From Pedobacter mendelii (lineage in GTDB: Bacteria > Bacteroidota > Bacteroidia > Sphingobacteriales > Sphingobacteriaceae): a DNA stretch of 64,000 nt. The stretch covers positions 558,001-622,000 of the forward strand of contig NZ_BMDJ01000001.1 in the NCBI RefSeq assembly GCF_014635725.1. Direction: 5' to 3'. The notes under the pieces were generated by a model, which worked only from the letters and a program-made list of their open reading frames with translations, was not told the origin of the DNA and searched no databases. Each line of letters opens with the position of its first letter. The first letter of the stretch is position 1. The position numbers were made by a program, and so were the translations under genes. Shown piece after piece: positions 27,311 through 36,309 of the stretch.

Positions 27311-28600
27311 ATGCCTGTTAAAAAAATAATAGAAGGTTTTCTTCTGTCTGCTACCCAATTTATCAAGTTAGAATTTAATCTACTATTAAAGGATAGTTTG
27401 AAATGGTTTTTCTTTTCTGCTTTAATTGGGGTTGCTGTGGGCTCAGCTTCAGCATTATTTTTGGTAACTCTAAATCTGGCAACCGATTATCGAGAGCAAC
27501 ATTTATGGATAATTAGTTTTTTACCACTAGCGGGTTTATTAATTGGCCTTGCCTATCATTATTGGGGTAAAGATGTAGTAAAAGGAAATAATCTTTTAAT
27601 TGAAGAGTTGCAAAGGCCTAAAAATGTTATTCCTTTAATCATGGCTCCTTTAATTTTTGCAGGAACTATAATTACACATTTATTTGGAGGTTCTGCAGGT
27701 CGAGAAGGAACAGCTGTTCAAATTGGAGGTGCTTTTGCCGATCAGTTTACGAAACTGTTTAAGCTTAAACCCAGAGACAGGAAAATTATTTTAATTTGTG
27801 GTATTAGTGCAGGCTTTGCTTCGGTATTTGGTACGCCACTAGCAGGCGCAATCTTTGGCCTTGAAGTTTTTATAGTAGGCAGTTTGATGTACAATGCCAT
27901 TTTACCATCCTTTATAACCGCAATTATTGCCGATTATGTTTGTAAAGCCTGGGGGGTTGGCCATACACATTACTCTATATCCTCTGTACCACAAATAGAT
28001 GGCATTAATCTTTTACTATCGCTTGGTGCCGGGATAATTTTTGGTTTAGTTGCCCGTAGTTTTTCTGCATTAAATCATGGTTTATCCAATATTTTCGGAA
28101 AAATTAAATATCCACCTTTACGCCCGGTAATTGGCGGTTTTATTTTGATAGGAATAATTTATTTACTTGGCACAACAAGATATATCGGATTGGGTATTCC
28201 TGTAATTTCTGAATCATTTAACACCCAGGAACCCATTTATACTTTTGCTCTTAAATTATTTTTAACTGCATTAACGTTGAGCGCAGGGTTTAAAGGTGGT
28301 GAAGTTACTCCGTTATTTTTTATTGGTGCAACACTAGGCAGCTTTTTGAGCTTTTTTGTGCCATTGCCTGTTGGTTTAATGGCAGGGATGGGATTCGTAG
28401 CTGTTTTTTCAGGAGCCGCAAACACGCCTTTAGCGTGTATTTTTATGGGTGTAGAATTATTTGGAACTGAATCGGGAATTTATATTGCGCTCGCTTGTGT
28501 AACCGCTTATTTATTTTCTGGTCACACTGGCATTTACCGCTCACAAAGTATTGGAAGTCCGAAGCATCATCTTTTAAAAAGACATCAGTTTTTTAGATAG
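27311..28600 (+). CDS. ClC family chloride channel/transporter
   Basis: 429 residues with about ten to twelve membrane segments. The ion-path signature GGSAGREGTAVQIGG has the gating glutamate in GREG, and GFKGGEVTPLFFIGATLG corresponds to the GGxFxPxxxxG motif. There are no C-terminal CBS domains, as in short bacterial Cl-/H+ exchangers. It should move chloride (or fluoride) across the inner membrane. Whether it is a channel or an exchanger cannot be decided from sequence alone. Confidence 0.9.
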   Translation: MPVKKIIEGFLLSATQFIKLEFNLLLKDSLKWFFFSALIGVAVGSASALFLVTLNLATDYREQHLWIISFLPLAGLLIGLAYHYWGKDVVKGNNLLIEELQRPKNVIPLIMAPLIFAGTIITHLFGGSAGREGTAVQIGGAFADQFTKLFKLKPRDRKIILICGISAGFASVFGTPLAGAIFGLEVFIVGSLMYNAILPSFITAIIADYVCKAWGVGHTHYSISSVPQIDGINLLLSLGAGIIFGLVARSFSALNHGLSNIFGKIKYPPLRPVIGGFILIGIIYLLGTTRYIGLGIPVISESFNTQEPIYTFALKLFLTALTLSAGFKGGEVTPLFFIGATLGSFLSFFVPLPVGLMAGMGFVAVFSGAANTPLACIFMGVELFGTESGIYIALACVTAYLFSGHTGIYRSQSIGSPKHHLLKRHQFFR

Positions 28601-28625
28601 CTGCAGGGCAATAAGCGCATTAAAG

Positions 28626-29927
28626 CTAATACAAAACCCGAAACTTTATGGTGTGCTCAATTTTTTTCAAAGCTTTAAATAGTTGCTTATCGTATTCTGC
28701 GTTGATGTCTGTAATGGCGTAACCAATTTCATGGTTTGTCATTAAGAACTGGCTCACAATATTGATGTTATGGGCCGCAAAAACAGTGTTAATTTGCGCC
28801 ATAATCCCAGGTACATTTTTATGAATGTGAATCAGGCGATGGGATTTATCTATTTTGGGCAACTGTAAATTTGGAAAATTACTGCTTAAATACGTCGCTC
28901 CGGTATTCATAAAATCAGCAACACGTTTTGGTATAAAATCAATATTCCGAGGATTGCTTTTTTGATCATCAAAAATAACGATCCCTTGTTTTGTACAAAG
29001 ATCAAAGTCGATTTTGTTCTTGGCACTTCCTAAATAACCTATGGTCTTCAATTTGGATGCATTTTTCAATTGCTGCCTGTCCATTTTTTCACCATCGGCA
29101 AAAAGAATTATTCCAACATCTTTTACATATTTTTCTTCAAAAGATGTTTTATGTCTGATTGATAAACCATCATTTTTAAGGATGGCTATACTTGTTGGAT
29201 CAACATCGCCAATTACCAAACATAAAATTCGGTTTTTTGGATAAGAAATCGCTCTTGGCAGATCATTTACATATAAAAATTCATCAAAACTTGGCGTAAC
29301 ATGGTCGGCTTTTGAAACTATACTTTCGCGGGCAATATTTTCTGTAAAAGCAAAAAATTTATTAATCATTCCACTTTCCCGAAGCTGAAAATCTGAATAA
29401 CCATCCCCGATTCCAAATAATTCGCCCTCTAATTTTAAATGCTGAAGCAGTTTTACTTTTCCCCCTTCTTCGCTTAACGGATTTGCATGATCGTAATCGA
29501 TAATTTTCCCATCTCCTGTTGTTACAAAAGTATTAGCATAGATATTTTCTTTTTTAATATGATACTGGCTTACTACGGGTGTAATAAACTCCTTAAAACC
29601 ACCTGAAACAATAAGAACTTCATCAGCATGTTTTTTAAAAAAATCGGCATTACGCGAAAACGACGTTGACACCTTTTTCTTTAAATGTTTTATAAGTTGC
29701 TTTAAATGGTCTTCATTTGCTTCGAGCAACCTAACCCGTTGTGCAAGGCTTTCAGAAAATGATAGTTTTCCTTCCATTGCCTGATTGGTATAATCCTCAA
29801 TTTTTTGAAAAATAACTTCTTTATCAGGGTGTTTTTTTAACGAAATTCTGGCAAGCTCATCTAAAGCTTCAACTTGGGTGAAAGTGCTGTCAAAATCAAT
29901 TATGTAGTAGGCTTTTTGCTTAGGCAT
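28626..29927 (-). CDS. SerB-type phosphatase fused to a SerA remnant with ACT domain
   Basis: 433 residues. Residues 1-210: HAD phosphoserine phosphatase with DFDSTFTQVE (Asp11, Asp13), IVSGGFKEF and GIGDGYSD. Residues about 230-345 resemble the N-terminal part of D-3-phosphoglycerate dehydrogenase (LKTIGYLGSAKNKIDFDL, then GIVIFDDQKSNPRNI, like SerA's ...IGTNQVDLDAA and GIPVFNAPFSNTRS), but the whole NAD-binding Rossmann domain is missing. Residues about 355-433 match the SerA ACT domain (LIHIHKNVPGIMAQINTVF to RVLY). It probably cleaves phosphoserine, with serine sensed by ACT. The ATG overlaps the epimerase stop by one base (TAATG), so the two are coupled. Confidence 0.85.
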   Translation of the reverse strand: MPKQKAYYIIDFDSTFTQVEALDELARISLKKHPDKEVIFQKIEDYTNQAMEGKLSFSESLAQRVRLLEANEDHLKQLIKHLKKKVSTSFSRNADFFKKHADEVLIVSGGFKEFITPVVSQYHIKKENIYANTFVTTGDGKIIDYDHANPLSEEGGKVKLLQHLKLEGELFGIGDGYSDFQLRESGMINKFFAFTENIARESIVSKADHVTPSFDEFLYVNDLPRAISYPKNRILCLVIGDVDPTSIAILKNDGLSIRHKTSFEEKYVKDVGIILFADGEKMDRQQLKNASKLKTIGYLGSAKNKIDFDLCTKQGIVIFDDQKSNPRNIDFIPKRVADFMNTGATYLSSNFPNLQLPKIDKSHRLIHIHKNVPGIMAQINTVFAAHNINIVSQFLMTNHEIGYAITDINAEYDKQLFKALKKIEHTIKFRVLY

Positions 29928-30889
29928 TATTTTAAATATTGTATAATCTCTTGAATACTTTGTGCTACAGGTTTAAATCGAATACCTGTTTCATTAATTA
30001 CTTTTTCGTTGTTGTAGTAGTTTAAAGACAAACTGCTCTTTGCTGCATCTTTAGTAATTGAAGGTTGACTGCCTGTAAAGATAGAAAAGAATTTAAGCGT
30101 TCTCCAGGCAATCGCAAGCATCCATGGTTTTGCTTCTTTTGTTGGCGGTTTAAGCGTAAAACCCAATGCAATTTCGGTAAATAAATCTTTATAGTGATAA
30201 TTATCTGAAGAGATAATATAGCGTTCGCCACTAACTGTATATTCCATTAAAAGCATCATGGCCTTTGCTACATCTTCAACATCTACAAAACCCGAAGCAC
30301 CATCTGTATAAAATGGAAAACCGCCCTTTACTAATTTAAAAATTGCTCCGCTACCTTCAAAACCCGCATTTCTACCAATAATTATTGAAGGATTAACAAT
30401 CACAGCATCCAAACCTTCGGTAATGCCCCGCCAAACTTCCATCTCGCCTTCGTATTTTGATAAACCATAAGCGTGTGCTGTAGCATCATAAACCCAAAAG
30501 TTTTCCTCCGTAATTTGTTTTCCTTTCTTAGCCTCGCCTAGGGCAGCAACCGAACTGACGTGCAATAATCTGCAATTATGTTCTACACAAAGGTTTACAA
30601 TGTTTGATGTTCCATCAATATTTACGTGAAAAAGTTGTTTCTTATCCTTGGGGTTAAGCGAAACAAATGCTGCACAATGAAAAACTTTGGTTATACCTAC
30701 AAAAATATCTTCCAAAGTAGCAGGTTCATTTATATCGGCTTCAATCCAATCAATCAAATTACTATTTTCGATAATTGCAGGAATTATAGAAGTTTTTCGT
30801 TTCAATGCCCGAACGGCCAAACCGCTATCGGTTAACTGTTTTATTAATTCAGATCCTAAAAATCCCGTGCCTCCGGTTACCAGTATCAT
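29927..30889 (-). CDS. NAD-dependent epimerase/dehydratase family protein (extended SDR)
   Basis: 320 residues. N-terminal Rossmann motif VTGGTGFLGSELIKQL, VFHCAAFVSL, and the catalytic pair in AHAYGLSKYEGE (YxxxK) around residue 140. Similar to dihydroflavonol-4-reductase-like extended SDRs; substrate unknown. Upstream of and coupled to the SerB-SerA hybrid gene; divergent from the arginase-like gene. Confidence 0.88.
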   Translation of the reverse strand: MILVTGGTGFLGSELIKQLTDSGLAVRALKRKTSIIPAIIENSNLIDWIEADINEPATLEDIFVGITKVFHCAAFVSLNPKDKKQLFHVNIDGTSNIVNLCVEHNCRLLHVSSVAALGEAKKGKQITEENFWVYDATAHAYGLSKYEGEMEVWRGITEGLDAVIVNPSIIIGRNAGFEGSGAIFKLVKGGFPFYTDGASGFVDVEDVAKAMMLLMEYTVSGERYIISSDNYHYKDLFTEIALGFTLKPPTKEAKPWMLAIAWRTLKFFSIFTGSQPSITKDAAKSSLSLNYYNNEKVINETGIRFKPVAQSIQEIIQYLK

Positions 30890-30959
30890 TTATTTTTTTC
30901 AAGCTACATGTGAAAATACGCATTCAAAAATAGATATTTGGGGCGATAGTTTTAAATAT

Positions 30960-32141
30960 ATGTCATTATCCGATTTCTTTTCTCCCTTAAATGCCGAGCA
31001 GTTTACACCTACAGATGGTTTTTATACCAGCCAGCTTGGTTTAAAAACACTATTCTACACCGAATCATTTCCTGATTTGGAAGAAAACAAGTTCGACATT
31101 GCTATTTTCGGTGTGCTTGATGGAAGAAATGCTATTAATAATGAAGGTTGTGGTATAGGTCCTGATTATTTCAGAGAAAAATTTTACAAATTAAACGAAG
31201 GCGCTTTTACCAGTCGCCTTGTCGATTTAGGGAATATTCGCCCTGGAGCAACTTTAGCCGATACTTACATCGCTGTAAAAATGGCTGTTTCCGAGTTAAT
31301 AAAAAACAACATTATTCCGGTAATTATCGGCGGTGGGCAAGATATAACCTATGCTCAATATTTAGGTTACGAAGATTTAGAACAAAAAGTAGATTTAGTT
31401 ATCGTAGATAACCAATTTGATATCGATGATGATAATAATGAAGGTATTGCAACGCGTTCTGATTGTTATTTGAATAAAATTTTCCTTCATCAGCCAAACT
31501 ATCTTTTTAATTTCAGTAATATTGGCTATCAAACTTATTTTGTAGATCAGGAAAGTTTAAATGTTATGGATAAGTTATATTTTGATGTTCATCGCCTTGG
31601 TGAATTTGCCCAGGACATTACTTTGGCCGAACCAATTATCCGCAATGCGAACATGATAAGTTTTGATATTGGAGCAATTCGCTCTGCCGATGCCAAGGCA
31701 AATGCCAATGCAACACCAAACGGTTTTGATGGTGAAGAAGCTTGTAGAATTGCCCGTTATGCAGGCATGAATGATAAGTTAACATCAATAGGTTTTTACG
31801 AATTTAATCCGGCTTATGATAGCAACGGACAAACGGCTTTCCTCCTTGCAGAAATGGTTTGGTATTTTGTTGATGGTTTTTACGCCCGAAAAAAAGACTT
31901 TCCGCTTACCCCAAAATCTCAATATATTATTTACCGAACGAGTTTAAAAGATGGTTCAGGTGAGATGACTTTTGTTAAAAGCAAAAAATCAGATCGCTGG
32001 TGGATGCAGGTTCCATACCCGATAGGTCAATCTAAAAATGAGAGGTATCATCTTGTGCCATGCCGTTATGATGATTACCAGACAGCGGTTAATGGAGATA
32101 TGCCCGACCTTTGGTGGCGAACTTATCAAAAGCTATCATAA
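30960..32141 (+). CDS. Arginase/formimidoylglutamase-fold protein with degenerate metal site
   Basis: 393 residues from the ATG of MSLSDFFSPLNAEQF; the open frame extends further upstream but runs through the divergent promoter region. The ureohydrolase fold is clear, but the manganese motifs are altered: GGDHS is GGGQD (His to Gln127), DAHxD is DNQFD (His to Gln152) and SxDxDxxD is SFDIGAIRSAD (second Asp to Gly238). Three of six canonical ligands are therefore gone. Homologues are usually annotated as formimidoylglutamase, but hydrolase activity is doubtful. It has about 100 residues beyond a typical arginase at the C-terminus. No histidine-degradation gene is nearby. Confidence 0.8.
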   Translation: MSLSDFFSPLNAEQFTPTDGFYTSQLGLKTLFYTESFPDLEENKFDIAIFGVLDGRNAINNEGCGIGPDYFREKFYKLNEGAFTSRLVDLGNIRPGATLADTYIAVKMAVSELIKNNIIPVIIGGGQDITYAQYLGYEDLEQKVDLVIVDNQFDIDDDNNEGIATRSDCYLNKIFLHQPNYLFNFSNIGYQTYFVDQESLNVMDKLYFDVHRLGEFAQDITLAEPIIRNANMISFDIGAIRSADAKANANATPNGFDGEEACRIARYAGMNDKLTSIGFYEFNPAYDSNGQTAFLLAEMVWYFVDGFYARKKDFPLTPKSQYIIYRTSLKDGSGEMTFVKSKKSDRWWMQVPYPIGQSKNERYHLVPCRYDDYQTAVNGDMPDLWWRTYQKLS

Positions 32142-32209
32142 TTTTACACAACCTGTTACGTTTAAAAACTACAAATATTTACCTTTACTTTAACGATTAA
32201 ATTAAGACC

Positions 32210-33361
32210 ATGAAAAAAATACTCTTATCTGCAATGGCTTTGTTGCCTTTAGCAGCATTAGCTCAAAAGCCATTCACCATAAAGGGCGATGCAAAAGCAT
32301 TAAAAACGGGTGAGAAAATATATTTTGTTTATACATCGAATAGCGAACGCAAAACAGATTCTGCTATTGTAGCTAATGGGAAATTCGAATTTAAGGGAAC
32401 TGCCTCAGACCCCGTTATGGGAAATTTGTTTAAAAACATAAATCCATACATAAAAGGAACCAATACCCGCAATATGGATTATGCGAGCTTTTATGTAGAG
32501 CCTGGAGATATAATCGTAAGTTCTGTTGATTCAATTAAATCAATGTCAGTTAGCGGAACACCGGCAAATAACGATAACACAAAATTAAAGGCAAGCTTAA
32601 AACCTGTTGCTGATAAAATTGATGCAATTAATAAAGAATACGAAAAGCTTAGCCCTGAGCAGCAAAAAGATAAAGCTGTTGTTGCTGGCATAAGAGAAAG
32701 ATACGGAAAAGCATCTGATGAGATGACTCCGATTTACCTTGCTTTTGCTAAAAACAATCCTAAATCTTACGTTAGCCTTATTTCCTTATCGCAGCTTGCC
32801 AGCGACCCTGATGCTGCTGCACAAGTTGAAACTTTGTATGCTGACTTAAGTGCTGAATTAAAAGCAACTAAAACAGGAATGAATTTAGGCAAAACTTTAG
32901 AAGCATCGAAAAAAACTGCTATTGGTGTAATGGCAATGGATTTTACTCAAAACGACGCAAACGGCAAACCAGTTAAATTATCTGATTTTAAAGGTAAATA
33001 TGTTTTAGTAGATTTTTGGGCTTCATGGTGCGGTCCATGCAGAGCAGAAAACCCTAATGTTGTTGTAGCTTATAATAAATTTAAAGATAAAGGATTTACA
33101 GTTTTAGGCGTTTCTTTAGATGGTGGAACAACTAAAACGACAAAAGAAGCATGGTTAAAAGCTGTTGAAGATGATAAATTAACCTGGACGCATGTTTCAG
33201 ATTTACAAGGATGGCGTAATGAGGTTGCCTTAACGTATGGTATTAACTCTATCCCTGCTAACTTTTTAATTGACCCAACTGGCAAAATCATTGCAAAAGG
33301 TTTAAGAGAAGAAGCATTACAAACTAAACTTCAAGAACTTTTAGGAAGTAAAACAAAATAA
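32210..33361 (+). CDS. TlpA-like thioredoxin-fold protein with N-terminal DUF4369 domain
   Basis: 383 residues: signal peptide (MKKILLSAMALLPLAALAQ), a beta-rich DUF4369 domain (about 20-130), a charged helical linker, then an AhpC/TSA-type thioredoxin domain with VDFWASWCGPCRAENP (active WCGPC near residue 275). Periplasmic or outer-membrane-facing disulfide reductase, possibly for cytochrome or envelope protein cysteines. Single-gene unit with a strong terminator. Confidence 0.9.
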   Translation: MKKILLSAMALLPLAALAQKPFTIKGDAKALKTGEKIYFVYTSNSERKTDSAIVANGKFEFKGTASDPVMGNLFKNINPYIKGTNTRNMDYASFYVEPGDIIVSSVDSIKSMSVSGTPANNDNTKLKASLKPVADKIDAINKEYEKLSPEQQKDKAVVAGIRERYGKASDEMTPIYLAFAKNNPKSYVSLISLSQLASDPDAAAQVETLYADLSAELKATKTGMNLGKTLEASKKTAIGVMAMDFTQNDANGKPVKLSDFKGKYVLVDFWASWCGPCRAENPNVVVAYNKFKDKGFTVLGVSLDGGTTKTTKEAWLKAVEDDKLTWTHVSDLQGWRNEVALTYGINSIPANFLIDPTGKIIAKGLREEALQTKLQELLGSKTK

Positions 33362-33369
33362 TAAACACA

Positions 33370-33410
33370 AAAACAAAGCCCCGATTTTTTAAGTCAGGGC
33401 TTTGTTTTTT
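33370..33410. terminator. Terminator after the TlpA-like gene
   Basis: AAACAAAGCCC..GA / TC.GGGCTTTGTTT stem with a run of T residues; also usable by the convergent SMI1/KNR4 gene. Confidence 0.85.
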
Positions 33411-33421
33411 AAATATAAATT

Positions 33422-33931
33422 TTAACTTTCAGGTGCTAAAAAATCTAATACGTTTATAAAGTAGTTTTCTAGGCCTTCGTAATCATCCTCACCAGGAATC
33501 CAGGTAGCGAATTTCCAGTATTTCCAATCTGCATTTTCGATTATTGGGGGAATAAGCAAAAAATATTGCTCTTCGTTGATTCCACCAACTAAAATACTCC
33601 TTGATAGTTGAACAACGATATCGAAAGATTCATCATGAACCAGCCATTCTTCGATAATTTTAGGATCAATATCTTTCAAAAATCCTATTTCACTCGTTTT
33701 TGCAAATGAAGGCTCGACATGTTCATTAGGCGAAGCAAAGCCATTTGCAATCAGCAGAAATGCCTTATAATCTGAAGGCAGTTGAATGCCTAATCGTTCT
33801 TCAGCCTGTTTTATTTGCGCTTCGTTAGCAGGTTCATTACCTAACCATTTAGATTTTTTCTGGTCATCATTAAAGGTAAAAACTGCTTGACGAATTGCAG
33901 TTTCTGAAATCTTTTTAAGTATCTTTTTCAA
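33422..33931 (-). CDS. SMI1/KNR4 family protein (immunity-like)
   Basis: 169 residues. The signature IKQAEERLGIQLPSDYKAFL near residues 42-61 followed by LLIANGF is the SUKH/SMI1-KNR4 fold. In bacteria this superfamily often provides immunity to polymorphic toxins, but no toxin gene is near. It lies 19 bases downstream of purD on the same strand, so it is probably cotranscribed. Confidence 0.85.
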   Translation of the reverse strand: MKKILKKISETAIRQAVFTFNDDQKKSKWLGNEPANEAQIKQAEERLGIQLPSDYKAFLLIANGFASPNEHVEPSFAKTSEIGFLKDIDPKIIEEWLVHDESFDIVVQLSRSILVGGINEEQYFLLIPPIIENADWKYWKFATWIPGEDDYEGLENYFINVLDFLAPES

Positions 33932-33949
33932 ATCGGTTTTCTTTAAAAT

Positions 33950-35221
33950 TTAAATTAAATCGAAACCAATATCTTCTCTAAAGTATTTGCCGTCGAAATA
34001 GATTCTACCGGCATCAGCCGTAGCAGACTGTAATGCAGTAAACATATCCTCCTGTAAACTGGTAATTGCTATAACGCGGCCACCATTGGTTTTAACCACA
34101 TCATTTTCTAATAAAGTTCCGGCATGGAAAGCATTTGAATGACGAAGATTTTCAATTCCTGAAATGGCTTTTCCTTTTAAATATTCTCCAGGATAACCTC
34201 CTGCTACAATCATAACTGTTGCAGCAGTTTGCTCAGAAATAACCAAATTTACCTGATTTAACTGTTTGTTAGCTGTAGCCATAAACAATTCAACCAAGTC
34301 ATTTTCAATTCGTGGAATAACGCTTTCCGTTTCAGGGTCGCCCATGCGAGCATTGTATTCAATTACAAAAGGTTCTTCACCAACCTTTATCAACCCAAAA
34401 AAGATGAAGCCTGTGTAATCGATGTTATCTTTTTTTAACCCATCTACAGTTGGCTTAATTATTCTTTCTTCTACCTTGGCCAAAAATTCAGGTGTTGCAA
34501 AAGGAACCGGCGAAACTGAACCCATACCGCCTGTATTTAAGCCTGTATCACCCTGGCCAATTCTTTTATAATCTTTAGCCGAAGGAAGTGTAACATAATT
34601 TTCACCGTCAGTTAAAATGAAAACAGAAAGTTCTATTCCGCTTAAAAATTCTTCGATTACAACGGTTGCACCCGCAGCCCCAAATTTACCGTCAAGCATA
34701 AGTTTCAGTTCTTCCTGAGCTTCTATAGTTTCAGTACAAATTAAAACTCCTTTACCTGCAGCCAATCCATCTGCTTTTAAAACTACAGGTAGTGTATGCG
34801 TTTGTAAGTAAGCTAAACCATCTTCTAAGGTTTGAAGAGTAAAAGACTTTGAAGCCGCTGTTGGAATGTTGTGACGATCCATAAACTGCTTAGAAAAATC
34901 TTTACTGCCTTCTAATATTGCACCTTCTTTTTTTGGCCCAATAACAGGAACGTGAGCAATTGCTTTATCTGCAAGGAAAAAATCATGAATGCCATTTACT
35001 AAAGGTTCTTCAGGGCCAACAATAACCATTTCAATGTTTTCGGCAAGAACGATTTTTTTAATAGAATCAAAATCGTTTATACTGATGTTGATATTAGTAC
35101 CAAAAGCACCTGTACCGCCATTTCCTGGTGCAATAATTAATTTATTACAATGTGAAGACTGGCTTATTTTCCAAGCGAATGCACTTTCTCTGCCACCTGA
35201 ACCTAATAGTAAGATATTCAT
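33950..35221 (-). CDS. purD: Phosphoribosylamine--glycine ligase
   Basis: 423 residues, normal length. Second step of purine synthesis: ATP-dependent joining of glycine to phosphoribosylamine. N-terminal LLLGSGGRESAFAWKI, ATP-grasp segment VVLKADGLAAGKGV and the metal-binding IEYNARMGDPETE are all present. Followed by the SMI1/KNR4 gene; other purine genes are not in the window. Confidence 0.97.
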   Translation of the reverse strand: MNILLLGSGGRESAFAWKISQSSHCNKLIIAPGNGGTGAFGTNINISINDFDSIKKIVLAENIEMVIVGPEEPLVNGIHDFFLADKAIAHVPVIGPKKEGAILEGSKDFSKQFMDRHNIPTAASKSFTLQTLEDGLAYLQTHTLPVVLKADGLAAGKGVLICTETIEAQEELKLMLDGKFGAAGATVVIEEFLSGIELSVFILTDGENYVTLPSAKDYKRIGQGDTGLNTGGMGSVSPVPFATPEFLAKVEERIIKPTVDGLKKDNIDYTGFIFFGLIKVGEEPFVIEYNARMGDPETESVIPRIENDLVELFMATANKQLNQVNLVISEQTAATVMIVAGGYPGEYLKGKAISGIENLRHSNAFHAGTLLENDVVKTNGGRVIAITSLQEDMFTALQSATADAGRIYFDGKYFREDIGFDLI

Positions 35222-35244
35222 ATCGGCAAAGATAATTAAAAATA

Positions 35245-35350
35245 GAAGATGGAAAATGGAAAAAGATGTACGATGGAAAGGTAATATGGAAGATGGGTTA
35301 GCGATCGAAAAATCTTACGCTTTTCAATCATCCATTTTACATCTTACATC
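35245..35350. repeat. Self-complementary intergenic element, second GATGTAAGATG-type copy
   Basis: Left part repeats GAAGATGGAAAATGG and GATGTACGATGG (35265-35276); the right arm (35331-35350) is TCCATTTTACAT plus CTTACATC and pairs with them. As at 12484-12553, the last bases give the TGA stop of the next minus-strand gene (here the SDR). Confidence 0.65.
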
Positions 35351-36224
35351 ATTTAGCACTTCTTGTCATTTGCTCCAGCATATCCCACATTTCGTTCGGT
35401 ATAGCTTCCAAACCGTTCATTTGACCAGCACCTTGAAGCCATTCACCACCATCAATTGTTATCACTTCTCCATTAATGTAGCCTGAAAAATCGCTAACTA
35501 AAAAGGCTGCTAAATTTGCTAATTCCTGATGTTCTCCAACTCTTTTTAAAGGCACACGATTTTTAAAATCGAATTTCTTGGCTAAGTCTCCAGGTAATAA
35601 TCTTTCCCAGGCACCTTTTGTAGGAAATGGTCCAGGCGCAATTGCATTTGTTCGGATGCCATATTTACCCCATTCTACAGCTAATGAACGTGTTAAAGCT
35701 AAAACACCACCTTTTGCACATGCTGAAGGTACAACGTAAGCTGAGCCCGTGAAAGCATAAGTTGTTATAATATTCAGAACCGTTGCGGTTTGTTTTTCTT
35801 TTATCCAGTATTTGCCAAAAGTTAATGTGCAATTCACGGTACCTTTTAAAACGATATCTATAATGGATGAAAAAGCATTTGCAGATAAACGTTCGGTTGG
35901 TGAAATAAAATTCCCTGCGGCATTATTCAGAAGTACATCAACCTGCCCGAATCTTTCAATCGTTTTTACAAGCACATTTTCTACCTGCTCAATTTCGCGA
36001 ACATCACAAGCAACGGCCAAAACCTTACCGCCAGTTTTTTCTTCCATTTCATCAGCAGTTTTCTGCAAAACATCTTGCTTACGACTGGTAATAACGAGGT
36101 TAGCACCTAATTTTAAGAAATAAATGCCCATAGCTTTTCCCAGCCCTGTTCCGCCACCAGTAATTACTATGGTTTTACCTTCTAAGGAACCATCTCTAAG
36201 CATGGGTTGATTGAATGCGAACAT
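35349..36224 (-). CDS. SDR oxidoreductase, 2,4-dienoyl-CoA reductase-like
   Basis: 291 residues. NAD(P)-binding VITGGGTGLGKAMGIYFL and NNAAGNF are clear. The classic YxxxK is replaced by PSACAKGGV (no Tyr four residues before the Lys), as in 2,4-dienoyl-CoA reductases, and APGPF..GAWERL fits that subgroup. It would reduce dienoyl-CoA intermediates from unsaturated fatty acids. The adjacent gene upstream is an enoyl-CoA isomerase-like protein, supporting this role. Confidence 0.85.
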   Translation of the reverse strand: MFAFNQPMLRDGSLEGKTIVITGGGTGLGKAMGIYFLKLGANLVITSRKQDVLQKTADEMEEKTGGKVLAVACDVREIEQVENVLVKTIERFGQVDVLLNNAAGNFISPTERLSANAFSSIIDIVLKGTVNCTLTFGKYWIKEKQTATVLNIITTYAFTGSAYVVPSACAKGGVLALTRSLAVEWGKYGIRTNAIAPGPFPTKGAWERLLPGDLAKKFDFKNRVPLKRVGEHQELANLAAFLVSDFSGYINGEVITIDGGEWLQGAGQMNGLEAIPNEMWDMLEQMTRSAK

Positions 36225-36309
36225 AATATCTGGTTAATTTTAATGGTTAATTATTGGAATTGATTAATTGTTTAAACTCGTTAATTGAAAATTATAAACT
36301 ATTAACCGA

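Noticed and set aside
30687..30959. N-terminal extension of the arginase-like frame
   Set aside because: It overlaps the 5' end of the divergent epimerase gene on the other strand; the family-like sequence begins at MSLSDFF (30960).
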